A program made the translations under genes and the position numbers. Below the pieces are notes generated by a model. That model saw nothing but the letters and a program-made list of their open reading frames with translations. It was not told where the DNA came from and searched no databases. DNA of 43,792 nt from Balneolales bacterium. Its GTDB lineage: Bacteria > Bacteroidota > Rhodothermia > Balneolales > Natronogracilivirgulaceae. The stretch is taken from positions 1-43,792 of the forward strand of contig SKNT01000042.1 in the NCBI GenBank assembly GCA_007120385.1. Direction: 5' to 3'. Positions within the stretch are counted from its first letter, which is position 1. Every line of letters begins with the position of its first letter. Shown in pieces: positions 16,345-23,276 of the stretch.

Positions 16345-17109
16345 ATGACCCTCTCGTTTAGTGCACTGCTTATCCAGGGCGCCCTGGAAGAAGGCTTATT
16401 CAATATGCTCGTCGGGTATTTCAATGAAGGTGGTCCGTTCATGTGGCCTGTACTCATTGCTCTCATCCTTGGACTTGCAATTTTCCTCGAGCGTCTGATC
16501 ACGCTCAACAGAGCCGACATCAACACCCGCAAATTCATCCTCGACGTCAAAGAAGCGTTGCAGGAAGGCGGTATCCAGGCCGCAGAGGAACTCTGCTCCT
16601 CCACAAGGGGTCCGGTAGCCTCGGTTTTCCAGGCGGGCCTGCTTCGTGCCGATGAAGGTATCGATGCTGCCGAAAAAGCGATCCAATCCTACGGATCCAT
16701 CGAGATGAGTTTTCTTGAAAGAGGACTTGTCTGGCTTTCACTTTTCATTGCCATTGCACCCATGCTCGGATTTACCGGAACGGTTATCGGGATGATCCAG
16801 GCATTCGATGCTATTGAGGCTGCCGGTGACATTTCACCAAGTCTTGTAGCCGGTGGTATTAAAGTGGCCCTTCTGACCACGGCATCTGGTCTTATCGCCG
16901 GTATCATCCTGCAGGTAGGATACAACTATTGCGTCTCCAAGATCGACCGCCTCGTAGTGGACATGGAGGAGAGTTCAATCGTACTGATTGACTCCATTGC
17001 ACTCCTTCAGCAGGGCAGGCCGATTATCTCTGAAGAAGAGCGCGCCGAGCGCGACACCCGCAAGAGCGACAAGGGCGATGCTTCGGAAGAAGATAAATCC
17101 GGTTCCTAA
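16345..17109 (+). CDS. exbB: MotA/TolQ/ExbB proton channel family protein
   Basis: ExbB/TolQ proteins form a pentameric inner-membrane motor that uses the proton gradient to energise TonB- or Tol-type envelope work. The 254-residue protein has an N-terminal helix (about residues 30-50, GPFMWPVLIALILGLAIFLE), a cytoplasmic domain with RGPVASVFQAGLLRA, and two further helices: WLSLFIAIAPMLGFTGTVIG and AGGIKVALLTTASGLIAG, each with the conserved pore Thr. The C-terminus is hydrophilic and charged. The ATG at 16345 has GGAG upstream. Two exbD genes follow, separated by a small membrane protein gene. Whether it serves TonB or Tol cannot be decided because no tonB, tolB or pal is nearby. Confidence 0.9.
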   Translation: MTLSFSALLIQGALEEGLFNMLVGYFNEGGPFMWPVLIALILGLAIFLERLITLNRADINTRKFILDVKEALQEGGIQAAEELCSSTRGPVASVFQAGLLRADEGIDAAEKAIQSYGSIEMSFLERGLVWLSLFIAIAPMLGFTGTVIGMIQAFDAIEAAGDISPSLVAGGIKVALLTTASGLIAGIILQVGYNYCVSKIDRLVVDMEESSIVLIDSIALLQQGRPIISEEERAERDTRKSDKGDASEEDKSGS

Positions 17110-17136
17110 CCACTTACTTACCAATCACCACTTATT

Positions 17137-17406
17137 ATGTACGTACCTATTGCAATCGGACTGATGCTGGCATTGGTAGCCATTGGAGTGGCCTCAATGA
17201 TCGGATTCGGCATAAAAAATGTCATTGAAGGAAAACAGGAACTCATGAAAATCGGAGTCTACCTGGTCCCTGCACTGATATTTGCAATTTCCTATCTGAT
17301 CACCGGTGGCGTTACCGATGCGGCGATTCTAACCATGCTGATCACCATGGCAATTCTTGCCATAATGCTGATCATCACGGGTCTTCGCACCACTTTTAAA
17401 TTCTGA
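17137..17406 (+). CDS. small three-helix membrane protein in the exb cluster
   Basis: The 89-residue protein has three predicted membrane helices (about residues 3-24, 39-57 and 62-82) joined by a short charged loop NVIEGKQELMK and ends in a basic tail. I do not recognise a named family. It lies 27 nt after exbB and 8 nt before exbD, so it is almost certainly co-transcribed and may be an accessory subunit of the motor. The start is the ATG at 17137. Confidence 0.75.
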   Translation: MYVPIAIGLMLALVAIGVASMIGFGIKNVIEGKQELMKIGVYLVPALIFAISYLITGGVTDAAILTMLITMAILAIMLIITGLRTTFKF

Positions 17407-17414
17407 TTTCAGAC

Positions 17415-17972
17415 ATGAAATTAAAAAAGCGTTCACGTGAAGTTGCGGAAGTTCCTCAGGCGGGGATGGCAGATATCGCTTTCCTCCTCCTGATCTTCTT
17501 CCTCGTGGTCACGACCATTGACGTTGACACCGGAATCGGTATGCAGCTTCCGCCGCCGCCGGATCCCGATCAGGAACCGCCTCCCATCCGGGAACGGAAC
17601 CTGATGAATATCCTGGTCAATGCCCGCGGCCAGATCCTGATCAATGAAGAGCGTGCCAGTATTCAAGAAGTGAGACAGCTGGTCATTGATTTCGTCGATA
17701 ACGCAAACCGGGCTCAGGATCCCAATCTCTCAGAAGATCCGCGCCAGGCTATCGTGTCGATCAAAACCGACCGTCAAACACCGTACGAAATCTATATCGA
17801 CATGCTTGACGAGGTAATCGGTGCCTACCGGCAACTCAGGGATGAGGCCACCATGCAGGAGTTTGGAATTCCATACCGGCAATACCAGGCACGCGTCAGT
17901 CGGGAAGACAACATCATTCGTGAAATGTATCCCCAAAATATCTCACTTGCTGAGCCGGATCCGGGATCATAA
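17415..17972 (+). CDS. exbD: ExbD/TolR family protein (first copy)
   Basis: ExbD/TolR has a short cytoplasmic N-terminus, one transmembrane helix inside the ExbB pentamer and a periplasmic domain. Here the basic N-terminus (KLKKRSREVAEVPQAG) precedes MADIAFLLLIFFLVVTTID, whose Asp is the proton-carrying residue. A Pro-rich segment (LPPPPDPDQEPPPI) follows, then a periplasmic domain with LVNARGQILINEE and VSIKTDRQTPYEIYIDMLDE. At 185 residues it is longer than classical ExbD (about 140) because of its C-terminal tail. The second exbD begins 18 nt downstream. Confidence 0.88.
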   Translation: MKLKKRSREVAEVPQAGMADIAFLLLIFFLVVTTIDVDTGIGMQLPPPPDPDQEPPPIRERNLMNILVNARGQILINEERASIQEVRQLVIDFVDNANRAQDPNLSEDPRQAIVSIKTDRQTPYEIYIDMLDEVIGAYRQLRDEATMQEFGIPYRQYQARVSREDNIIREMYPQNISLAEPDPGS

Positions 17973-17990
17973 AATTATCCTGATATTGTT

Positions 17991-18449
17991 ATGTCAAAAT
18001 TTCAAAAGAAACAGGCCAACACCAAGCAGCAGGTCCCGACCGCTGCCATGCCGGACATCATCTTCATGTTGCTTATTTTCTTCATGGTGGTGACGGTATT
18101 GCGCGAAGTGGAACTGCAGGTCCGTGTTGACTTTACGCGCGCCGACAACATCGAAAAGATCGAGCAGAAGCGTCTGGTCAGCTATATCTATATCGGTCCC
18201 GAAATCCTTGGTGGCGGAAGATACGGTGATACCCGTGTCCAGATTGATGATGCCCTCGTGGATGATATCTATGCCATTCGCCGCCTTATGTATGATAAAC
18301 TGATGGAAGAACCGCGGCTTATCGTATCATTGCGTGTGGACCAGAAATCGGAGATGGGAATCGTAAGTGATGTGCAGCAGGAACTCCGGGAAGCCGGCAC
18401 CCTGCGTATCAACTACTCAACTCTGCGCGGCGACCAGGCACCCATGTAA
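17991..18449 (+). CDS. exbD: ExbD/TolR family protein (second copy)
   Basis: A second, divergent ExbD of 152 residues. Its N-terminus QKKQANTKQQVPTAA leads into MPDIIFMLLIFFMVVTVLRE with the conserved membrane Asp, and the periplasmic part includes YIYIGPEILGGG and LIVSLRVDQKSEMG. The sequence differs from the first copy over most of its length, so the pair may form heterodimers inside the ExbB pentamer rather than being a recent duplication. A strong terminator follows at 18531. Confidence 0.87.
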   Translation: MSKFQKKQANTKQQVPTAAMPDIIFMLLIFFMVVTVLREVELQVRVDFTRADNIEKIEQKRLVSYIYIGPEILGGGRYGDTRVQIDDALVDDIYAIRRLMYDKLMEEPRLIVSLRVDQKSEMGIVSDVQQELREAGTLRINYSTLRGDQAPM

Positions 18450-18530
18450 AGCATGTGACGCACAACGTCTCTGCTGTGCACGGATATGATCCTGCTGCCT
18501 GGATCGTCATATATACCCTTGTTGTGATTC

Positions 18531-18568
18531 AAAAAGGCAATCCGGCCAAATCCGGATTGCCTTTTTTT
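18531..18568 (+). terminator. Rho-independent terminator of the exb operon
   Basis: AAAAAGGCAATCCGG at 18531-18545 pairs perfectly with CCGGATTGCCTTTTT at 18552-18566, loop CCAAAT, followed by more T. This is the strongest hairpin in the window. It lies 81 nt after the second exbD and ends 61 nt before the thiL start. Confidence 0.93.
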
Positions 18569-18629
18569 CTTCGGTTCCGGCAACCGTTAAAAAACTCGAA
18601 TTGCCATACATCTCGAATTGAGAAGTACC

Positions 18630-19664
18630 ATGTCACAGAATTCCGATAATACCATTTCCAGTATCGGCCGGCCCGGCCTCATCCGGAAGATTGCAGGTTA
18701 TTCCACATTCCGGTCTGAAGAAGTTGTTTATGGCATCGGGGACGATGCCGCCGTGCTGGCGGCAAGTGAAACACGCTACGGCCTGCTTTCCAGCGAAACC
18801 TTCGTGGAAGGTGTGGAGTTTGATCTTTCGTTCATGCCCTTCCATCAGGTTGGCGCAAAAGTTGTATCGGCTGCCGTTAGCGACATTTACGCCATGAACG
18901 GACACCCCCGTTCCATACTTGTAAATCTCGCCCTGCCAAACAGAATAACACTGGACATGGTCGATGAACTGTATAAGGGCATCGGCATGGCCTGTGCGGA
19001 TTATGAGTGTCAATTATCTGGCGGCGACCTGACCGGATCCCACAACGCCCTGATCATCACAGTCTCGGTATACGGCGATATTGAAAAGGATAAGATTGTC
19101 TACAACAGCGGAGCCAGTGTCGATGATGCCGTATGTGTCACAGGCGATATTGGCAGCGCCCTGGCCGGTCTCAAGATACTCCTGAGGGAAAAAAGGCACT
19201 GGGAGGAGTCCGAAGACCCGGTCATGCAGCCCGATCTCACCGATTGGGAGTATGTCGTCAAGCGGCAGCTTGTACCGGTTGCAAGAAAGGATCTTGTGAC
19301 GCTCTTTCATGACAAGGGCATCCGGCCTTCAGCCATGATAGATGTCAGCCAGGGCCTGCTGAGCGATCTCCAGCGCCTTGCACGTAATTCAAACAAAGGC
19401 GCATACATTTACCAGGCAGCCCTGCCGATTGACTTGGAGACACGCAAAGTGGCAGATGAAATGCAGGAGGACGTGGACAAGTACGCTCTGTATGGCGGAG
19501 AAGATTTTGAACTGCTGTTCACCCTTCCGGAAAAAGAGGTCGGCAAACTCACCGAACTTAGTCGCGATTTCACCGTAATCGGCAAAATAACCGGAAAAAA
19601 CGGGCAAATTGAAATGCAGACGGCAGAAGGTGACACGGTCGTCTTCGGTGAAGCAACCGATTGA
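18630..19664 (+). CDS. thiL: thiamine-monophosphate kinase
   Basis: ThiL phosphorylates thiamine monophosphate to the active cofactor thiamine diphosphate, using ATP and magnesium. The 344-residue protein shows the order of motifs expected: ISSIGRPGLIRKI at the N-terminus, the metal-binding GIGDDAAVL, VSAAVSDIYAMNG, LSGGDLTGS, and near the C-terminus the GGEDFELLFT motif. The frame opens at a TTG at 18618, but ATG 18630 gives the usual N-terminus. Other thiamine genes are not nearby. TDP is the cofactor of the 2-oxoglutarate enzyme encoded further along, though no regulatory link is visible. Confidence 0.94.
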   Translation: MSQNSDNTISSIGRPGLIRKIAGYSTFRSEEVVYGIGDDAAVLAASETRYGLLSSETFVEGVEFDLSFMPFHQVGAKVVSAAVSDIYAMNGHPRSILVNLALPNRITLDMVDELYKGIGMACADYECQLSGGDLTGSHNALIITVSVYGDIEKDKIVYNSGASVDDAVCVTGDIGSALAGLKILLREKRHWEESEDPVMQPDLTDWEYVVKRQLVPVARKDLVTLFHDKGIRPSAMIDVSQGLLSDLQRLARNSNKGAYIYQAALPIDLETRKVADEMQEDVDKYALYGGEDFELLFTLPEKEVGKLTELSRDFTVIGKITGKNGQIEMQTAEGDTVVFGEATD

Positions 19665-19687
19665 TTAACAAAAATTGCGTATCTTTC
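19661..19687 (+). promoter_or_regulatory. Candidate promoter giving a near-leaderless ftsH mRNA
   Basis: TTG at 19661-19663 (overlapping the thiL stop) and TATCTTTC at 19680-19687 (7 of 8 to TAnnTTTG), spacer 16 nt. The ftsH ATG is at 19692, only 4 nt after the box, so transcription would start at or next to the start codon. No Shine-Dalgarno sequence is present in the 27-nt gap. Confidence 0.4.
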
Positions 19688-19691
19688 TATT

Positions 19692-21785
19692 ATGCCAGAA
19701 AAAAAGGACCCTTCTACAGATACGTACGAACCAAGGAAGAAAGAAGAACGAAACCCGCGTTTCCCTGTCTGGATCTATGTGATCCTGTTTCTTGTACTCC
19801 TTGCCATTCCCTACCTGTCCGTTTTCCCCGACGGAACAATGAACCTGACGTACAGTGAGTTTCTGGACCATGTCCGCAATGGCCATGTGGAGAAAATCAC
19901 CATCATCGACGGTAAAAGCATCGAAGGGTTTTTCCTGGAAGATGCCGTGAAGGAAGGCCATGTGACATTTGAAAAACCGGCTTCAGGCAGCCGCTGGTTT
20001 GACAGCAGCGATGAAGAGGAGGCATTCACCTACCCATTCCGCCTTACCATGATCGAGGGGGACGATATACGCCCGCTTCTTGATGAGCACGCCGTTGCCT
20101 ACGATGCCCGGATCAGTGGCAACTGGTTCAGCAATGTCTTCATCTGGTTCATCCCGCTGCTGCTGATTGTCGCTTTCTGGATTTTCATCTTCCGGAGAAT
20201 GAACCCCGGATCCCAGCTCATGAACATCGGAAAGAACAAGGCATCGCTGTATGACCGGCAGAGCGAACACAAGATAACATTCAAGGATGTTGCCGGTCTG
20301 GAAGAAGCCAAGGAAGAGGTCGAGGAAATTGTCGCATTTCTCAAAGATCCCAAGAAATTCACCCGGTTGGGTGGAAACATACCCAAAGGCGTCCTGTTAG
20401 TCGGTCCTCCCGGTACGGGCAAGACCATGCTGGGTAAAGCTACGGCAGGGGAAGCGGACGTGCCGTTTTTCAGTCTCAGCGGATCGGATTTTGTTGAAAT
20501 GTTCGTCGGTGTCGGAGCCTCACGGGTGCGTGACCTGTTCAAACAGGCCAAGGAGAAAGCACCCTGCATAATTTTCATCGATGAAATTGACGCCATCGGA
20601 CGCAGCCGGGGAAAGAACCAGGTTACCGGCGCCAACGACGAGAGGGAAAATACCCTCAACCAGCTGCTCTCCGAAATGGACGGTTTCAACACGGATAAAG
20701 GCGTGATTATCATGGCTGCAACAAACCGTCCCGATGTTCTGGATTCCGCCCTCATGCGCCCGGGAAGGTTCGACCGCCAGATCCTAATAGACAAACCCGA
20801 CCTCAAGGGCAGGGTGGAAGTTCTCCAGGTACATACCAAAAAACTGAAAATTTCCGACAACGTGGACCTTCATCTGCTTGCATCCCAGACACCGGGTTTT
20901 GCCGGCGCCGAACTGGCCAATATGTGCAATGAAGCGGCACTGCTTGCATCCAGAAGAAACAAGGACTCCGTGGAGATGATCGACTTCCAGGATGCCATCG
21001 AGAGGGTTGTGGCCGGTCTCGAAAAGAAAAACAAAATCATCAGCCCGAATGAGCGGGAGATCATCGCCTACCACGAAGCCGGTCACGCCGTGGTAGGCTG
21101 GTATCTGGAGCACACCGACCCGGTAATGAAGGTAAGCATTGTGCCGCGGGGTTTTGCCGCACTTGGCTACACCCTGCAGACTCCGCTGGAAGACCGTTTC
21201 CTCTTAACCACCCAGGAACTCGACGACAAAATTTGTGCGCTGCTAGGCGGACGCGTCTCCGAAGAGATCATTTTCGGAAAGATTTCCACCGGCGCAAGAA
21301 ATGACCTGGAACGCATTTCGAGGCTGGCTTATGCCATGGTCACCGAATACGGAATGAGCGAAGAGCTGGGAAACATCTCCTATCACGACCCGTCCGAAGA
21401 GGGTGGCCTCCCCTTTCAGAAAAAATACTCCGAACATACTGCGGAACGGATTGACGAAGCAGTCCAGGTTATCATCAGAAGAAATTACGAGCGGACAAAA
21501 AAGCTGCTCCTTGAGAAAAAGGACAAACTGGTAGTTCTTTCAAAAAACCTTCTGGAAAAAGAGATTCTCGGATCGCAAGATCTGATCGAACTGCTGGGAG
21601 AACGCCCCTACGGCAACTATCCCGTCCGGCTTCCATCCGCAAAGACAAGGAAGGAACCGGGTGATGCGTTACAAGCTGCGGAGGGGGATGCAACAGATGA
21701 TAACGATGCAACCAACGCAAGCGATACAACCAACGCAAACGATGCAACAGACGGACAACCTGCCGGAGGAAAAGCCGTCGTCTGA
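19692..21785 (+). CDS. ftsH: ATP-dependent zinc metalloprotease FtsH
   Basis: FtsH is a membrane-anchored AAA+ protease that degrades misassembled membrane proteins and regulatory proteins. The 697-residue protein has a first transmembrane helix (about residues 25-44), an extracytoplasmic domain with LTYSEFLDHV, a second helix (about 148-168, VFIWFIPLLLIVAFWIFIF), an AAA domain with Walker A GPPGTGKT (residues 238-245), Walker B IIFIDEIDAIG and the second region of homology ending RPGRFDRQI, and a zinc peptidase domain with HEAGH (461-465). The C-terminus ends in an unusual Asp/Ala/Thr/Asn repeat tail. The start is the ATG at 19692, 27 nt after thiL. Confidence 0.97.
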   Translation: MPEKKDPSTDTYEPRKKEERNPRFPVWIYVILFLVLLAIPYLSVFPDGTMNLTYSEFLDHVRNGHVEKITIIDGKSIEGFFLEDAVKEGHVTFEKPASGSRWFDSSDEEEAFTYPFRLTMIEGDDIRPLLDEHAVAYDARISGNWFSNVFIWFIPLLLIVAFWIFIFRRMNPGSQLMNIGKNKASLYDRQSEHKITFKDVAGLEEAKEEVEEIVAFLKDPKKFTRLGGNIPKGVLLVGPPGTGKTMLGKATAGEADVPFFSLSGSDFVEMFVGVGASRVRDLFKQAKEKAPCIIFIDEIDAIGRSRGKNQVTGANDERENTLNQLLSEMDGFNTDKGVIIMAATNRPDVLDSALMRPGRFDRQILIDKPDLKGRVEVLQVHTKKLKISDNVDLHLLASQTPGFAGAELANMCNEAALLASRRNKDSVEMIDFQDAIERVVAGLEKKNKIISPNEREIIAYHEAGHAVVGWYLEHTDPVMKVSIVPRGFAALGYTLQTPLEDRFLLTTQELDDKICALLGGRVSEEIIFGKISTGARNDLERISRLAYAMVTEYGMSEELGNISYHDPSEEGGLPFQKKYSEHTAERIDEAVQVIIRRNYERTKKLLLEKKDKLVVLSKNLLEKEILGSQDLIELLGERPYGNYPVRLPSAKTRKEPGDALQAAEGDATDDNDATNASDTTNANDATDGQPAGGKAVV
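21687..21758 (+). repeat. Four 18-nt tandem repeats in the ftsH 3' end
   Basis: Four imperfect 18-nt units beginning GATGCAAC or GATACAAC start at 21687, 21705, 21723 and 21741. They encode six-residue units DATDDN, DATNAS, DTTNAN and DATDGQ at the extreme C-terminus of FtsH. The low-complexity tail is beyond the protease domain. Confidence 0.85.
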
Positions 21786-21879
21786 AACACCCATCTGTTT
21801 TTTCCCTTCAAGGAACCTTTTCCGGCATCATGAATGTTGACGTATCTCCGACACAGAAAAACAACCACAAGACCGCATT

Positions 21880-22299
21880 GTGATTTACGTCACCCGAAAA
21901 GAGCACTTCACGGCAGCCCACCGGCTCCACAACCCGGCCAAGAGTCCGGAGTGGAACCAGGCCACATTCGGACCCTGCAATCATCCGAACTGGCATGGGC
22001 ACAATTACGTGATCGAGGTCACCGTTGCCGGTGAACCCGATCCCGATACAGGTTACGTCGTGGACCTTGGAAAACTGAAGCAGGTAATCCAGGACCGCAT
22101 ACTTTCGGAATGTGATCACAAAAACCTGAATCTGGATGTGGATTTCCTTAAAGGGGTCATCCCCTCTACTGAAAATCTTGCACGGTCCTTCTTTTTTGAG
22201 TTGCGGGACGATGTGGCAGCCATTTGCTGGAACGGAGCACTCCATTCTGTGCGGCTGTTGGAAACGGAACGGAACATTGCGGAATACCGGGAAAATTAA
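21880..22299 (+). CDS. 6-pyruvoyl-tetrahydropterin synthase family protein (PTPS-I-like)
   Basis: Enzymes of this family convert 7,8-dihydroneopterin triphosphate to 6-pyruvoyl-tetrahydropterin (PTPS) or 6-carboxy-tetrahydropterin (QueD). In this 139-residue protein the zinc ligands are H14, H39 and H41 and the catalytic residues C33, D79 and H80. The Cys-to-HGH spacing is Cx5HGH (CNHPNWHGH), as in mammalian PTPS, rather than the Cx3HGH of QueD. Further likeness to mammalian PTPS is seen in EPDPDTGYVVDL, CDHKNLNLDV, PSTEN and LLETERNIAEY. I therefore favour a tetrahydrobiopterin-type role over queuosine synthesis. The start is GTG at 21880. folE2, whose product supplies its substrate, begins 18 nt downstream. 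Confidence 0.88.
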   Translation: MIYVTRKEHFTAAHRLHNPAKSPEWNQATFGPCNHPNWHGHNYVIEVTVAGEPDPDTGYVVDLGKLKQVIQDRILSECDHKNLNLDVDFLKGVIPSTENLARSFFFELRDDVAAICWNGALHSVRLLETERNIAEYREN

Positions 22300-22317
22300 C
22301 CAATCGATCCATAACTG

Positions 22318-23217
22318 ATGATTACCTCTACGCTTAAACGCTTTTACGACCCGACTTTTACTGTCACCGACGCCTACAGAAGCTCGCTGCCCGATCTGCA
22401 GAACGGACCGGCCTCCCTGATCGAGGGAGCCAATGTGCCAATCCAGCAGGTAGGAATCTCCAATTTCCGCCTTCCGCTGAAATTTACCGCACGTGACGGA
22501 CAGATTCTTACACTCGAAACTTCCGTGGATGGCTACGTGAGCCTCGATGCCGGAAAGAAAGGGATCAACATGAGCCGGATTATCCGCACATTCTACGAAT
22601 TCAGGGATGAAGTTATTTCCCAGGATGTACTCGAGTATATTATGCGTGCCTACCGCGACAACCTGAAGAGCAAGGATAGTTACCTGAGGCTGCATGTGAA
22701 CTACCCGATGATTCAGGAAAGCCTGCGTTCCGACCTGAGCGGCTACCAGTACTATCCTCTCTCATTTGAAGGACACATGGATGAACATGGACGCATGCGC
22801 ATGTTCATGCACATCGACTTCGAGTACAGCAGCGCCTGTCCCTGCTCTTTTGAACTTGCCGAGCACGCCCGGAACACACGTGATGTCGCCGCCATCTCAC
22901 ACAGCCAGCGCAGCATCACCAATGTAACCGTGGAGTGCACCTCCTTCCTGGAGCCTGAAAGTCTCATCGAACTACTCAGAAACGCACTGAAGACTGAAAC
23001 CCAGGTCATGGTCAAACGTGAGGATGAGCAGGCGTTTGCCGAGATGAACGGGGCTTACCAGAAATTTGTGGAAGATGCCGCCCGCCTGATCTACGATCAC
23101 CTGAACCGCGTGCCGGAAATCAGGGACTTCGTGGTGCGCTGCAATCACATGGAGAGCCTGCACAGCCACGATGCGATCAGCCGCATCTGCAAAGGTGTGC
23201 CCGGAGGGTTGCGCTAG
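22318..23217 (+). CDS. folE2: GTP cyclohydrolase FolE2
   Basis: FolE2 (type IB GTP cyclohydrolase) converts GTP to 7,8-dihydroneopterin triphosphate, the first step to folate, queuosine and biopterin, and can use metals other than zinc. The 299-residue protein has the family features: GLQ-like substrate region VGISNFRLPLKF, the catalytic Cys in SACPCSFELAEH, the His in AISHSQRS, and the Glu in YQKFVEDAARLIYD, then VVRCNHMESLHSHDA at the C-terminus. The length fits the family. It starts at ATG 22318, 18 nt after the PTPS gene, forming a two-gene pterin operon. No folE or other folate gene is visible here. Confidence 0.94.
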   Translation: MITSTLKRFYDPTFTVTDAYRSSLPDLQNGPASLIEGANVPIQQVGISNFRLPLKFTARDGQILTLETSVDGYVSLDAGKKGINMSRIIRTFYEFRDEVISQDVLEYIMRAYRDNLKSKDSYLRLHVNYPMIQESLRSDLSGYQYYPLSFEGHMDEHGRMRMFMHIDFEYSSACPCSFELAEHARNTRDVAAISHSQRSITNVTVECTSFLEPESLIELLRNALKTETQVMVKREDEQAFAEMNGAYQKFVEDAARLIYDHLNRVPEIRDFVVRCNHMESLHSHDAISRICKGVPGGLR

Positions 23218-23276
23218 GCCCGGTCATGGACATTTCATCTAACCAAGACTTTATCTATCCAGGCATGTTGACGCTA

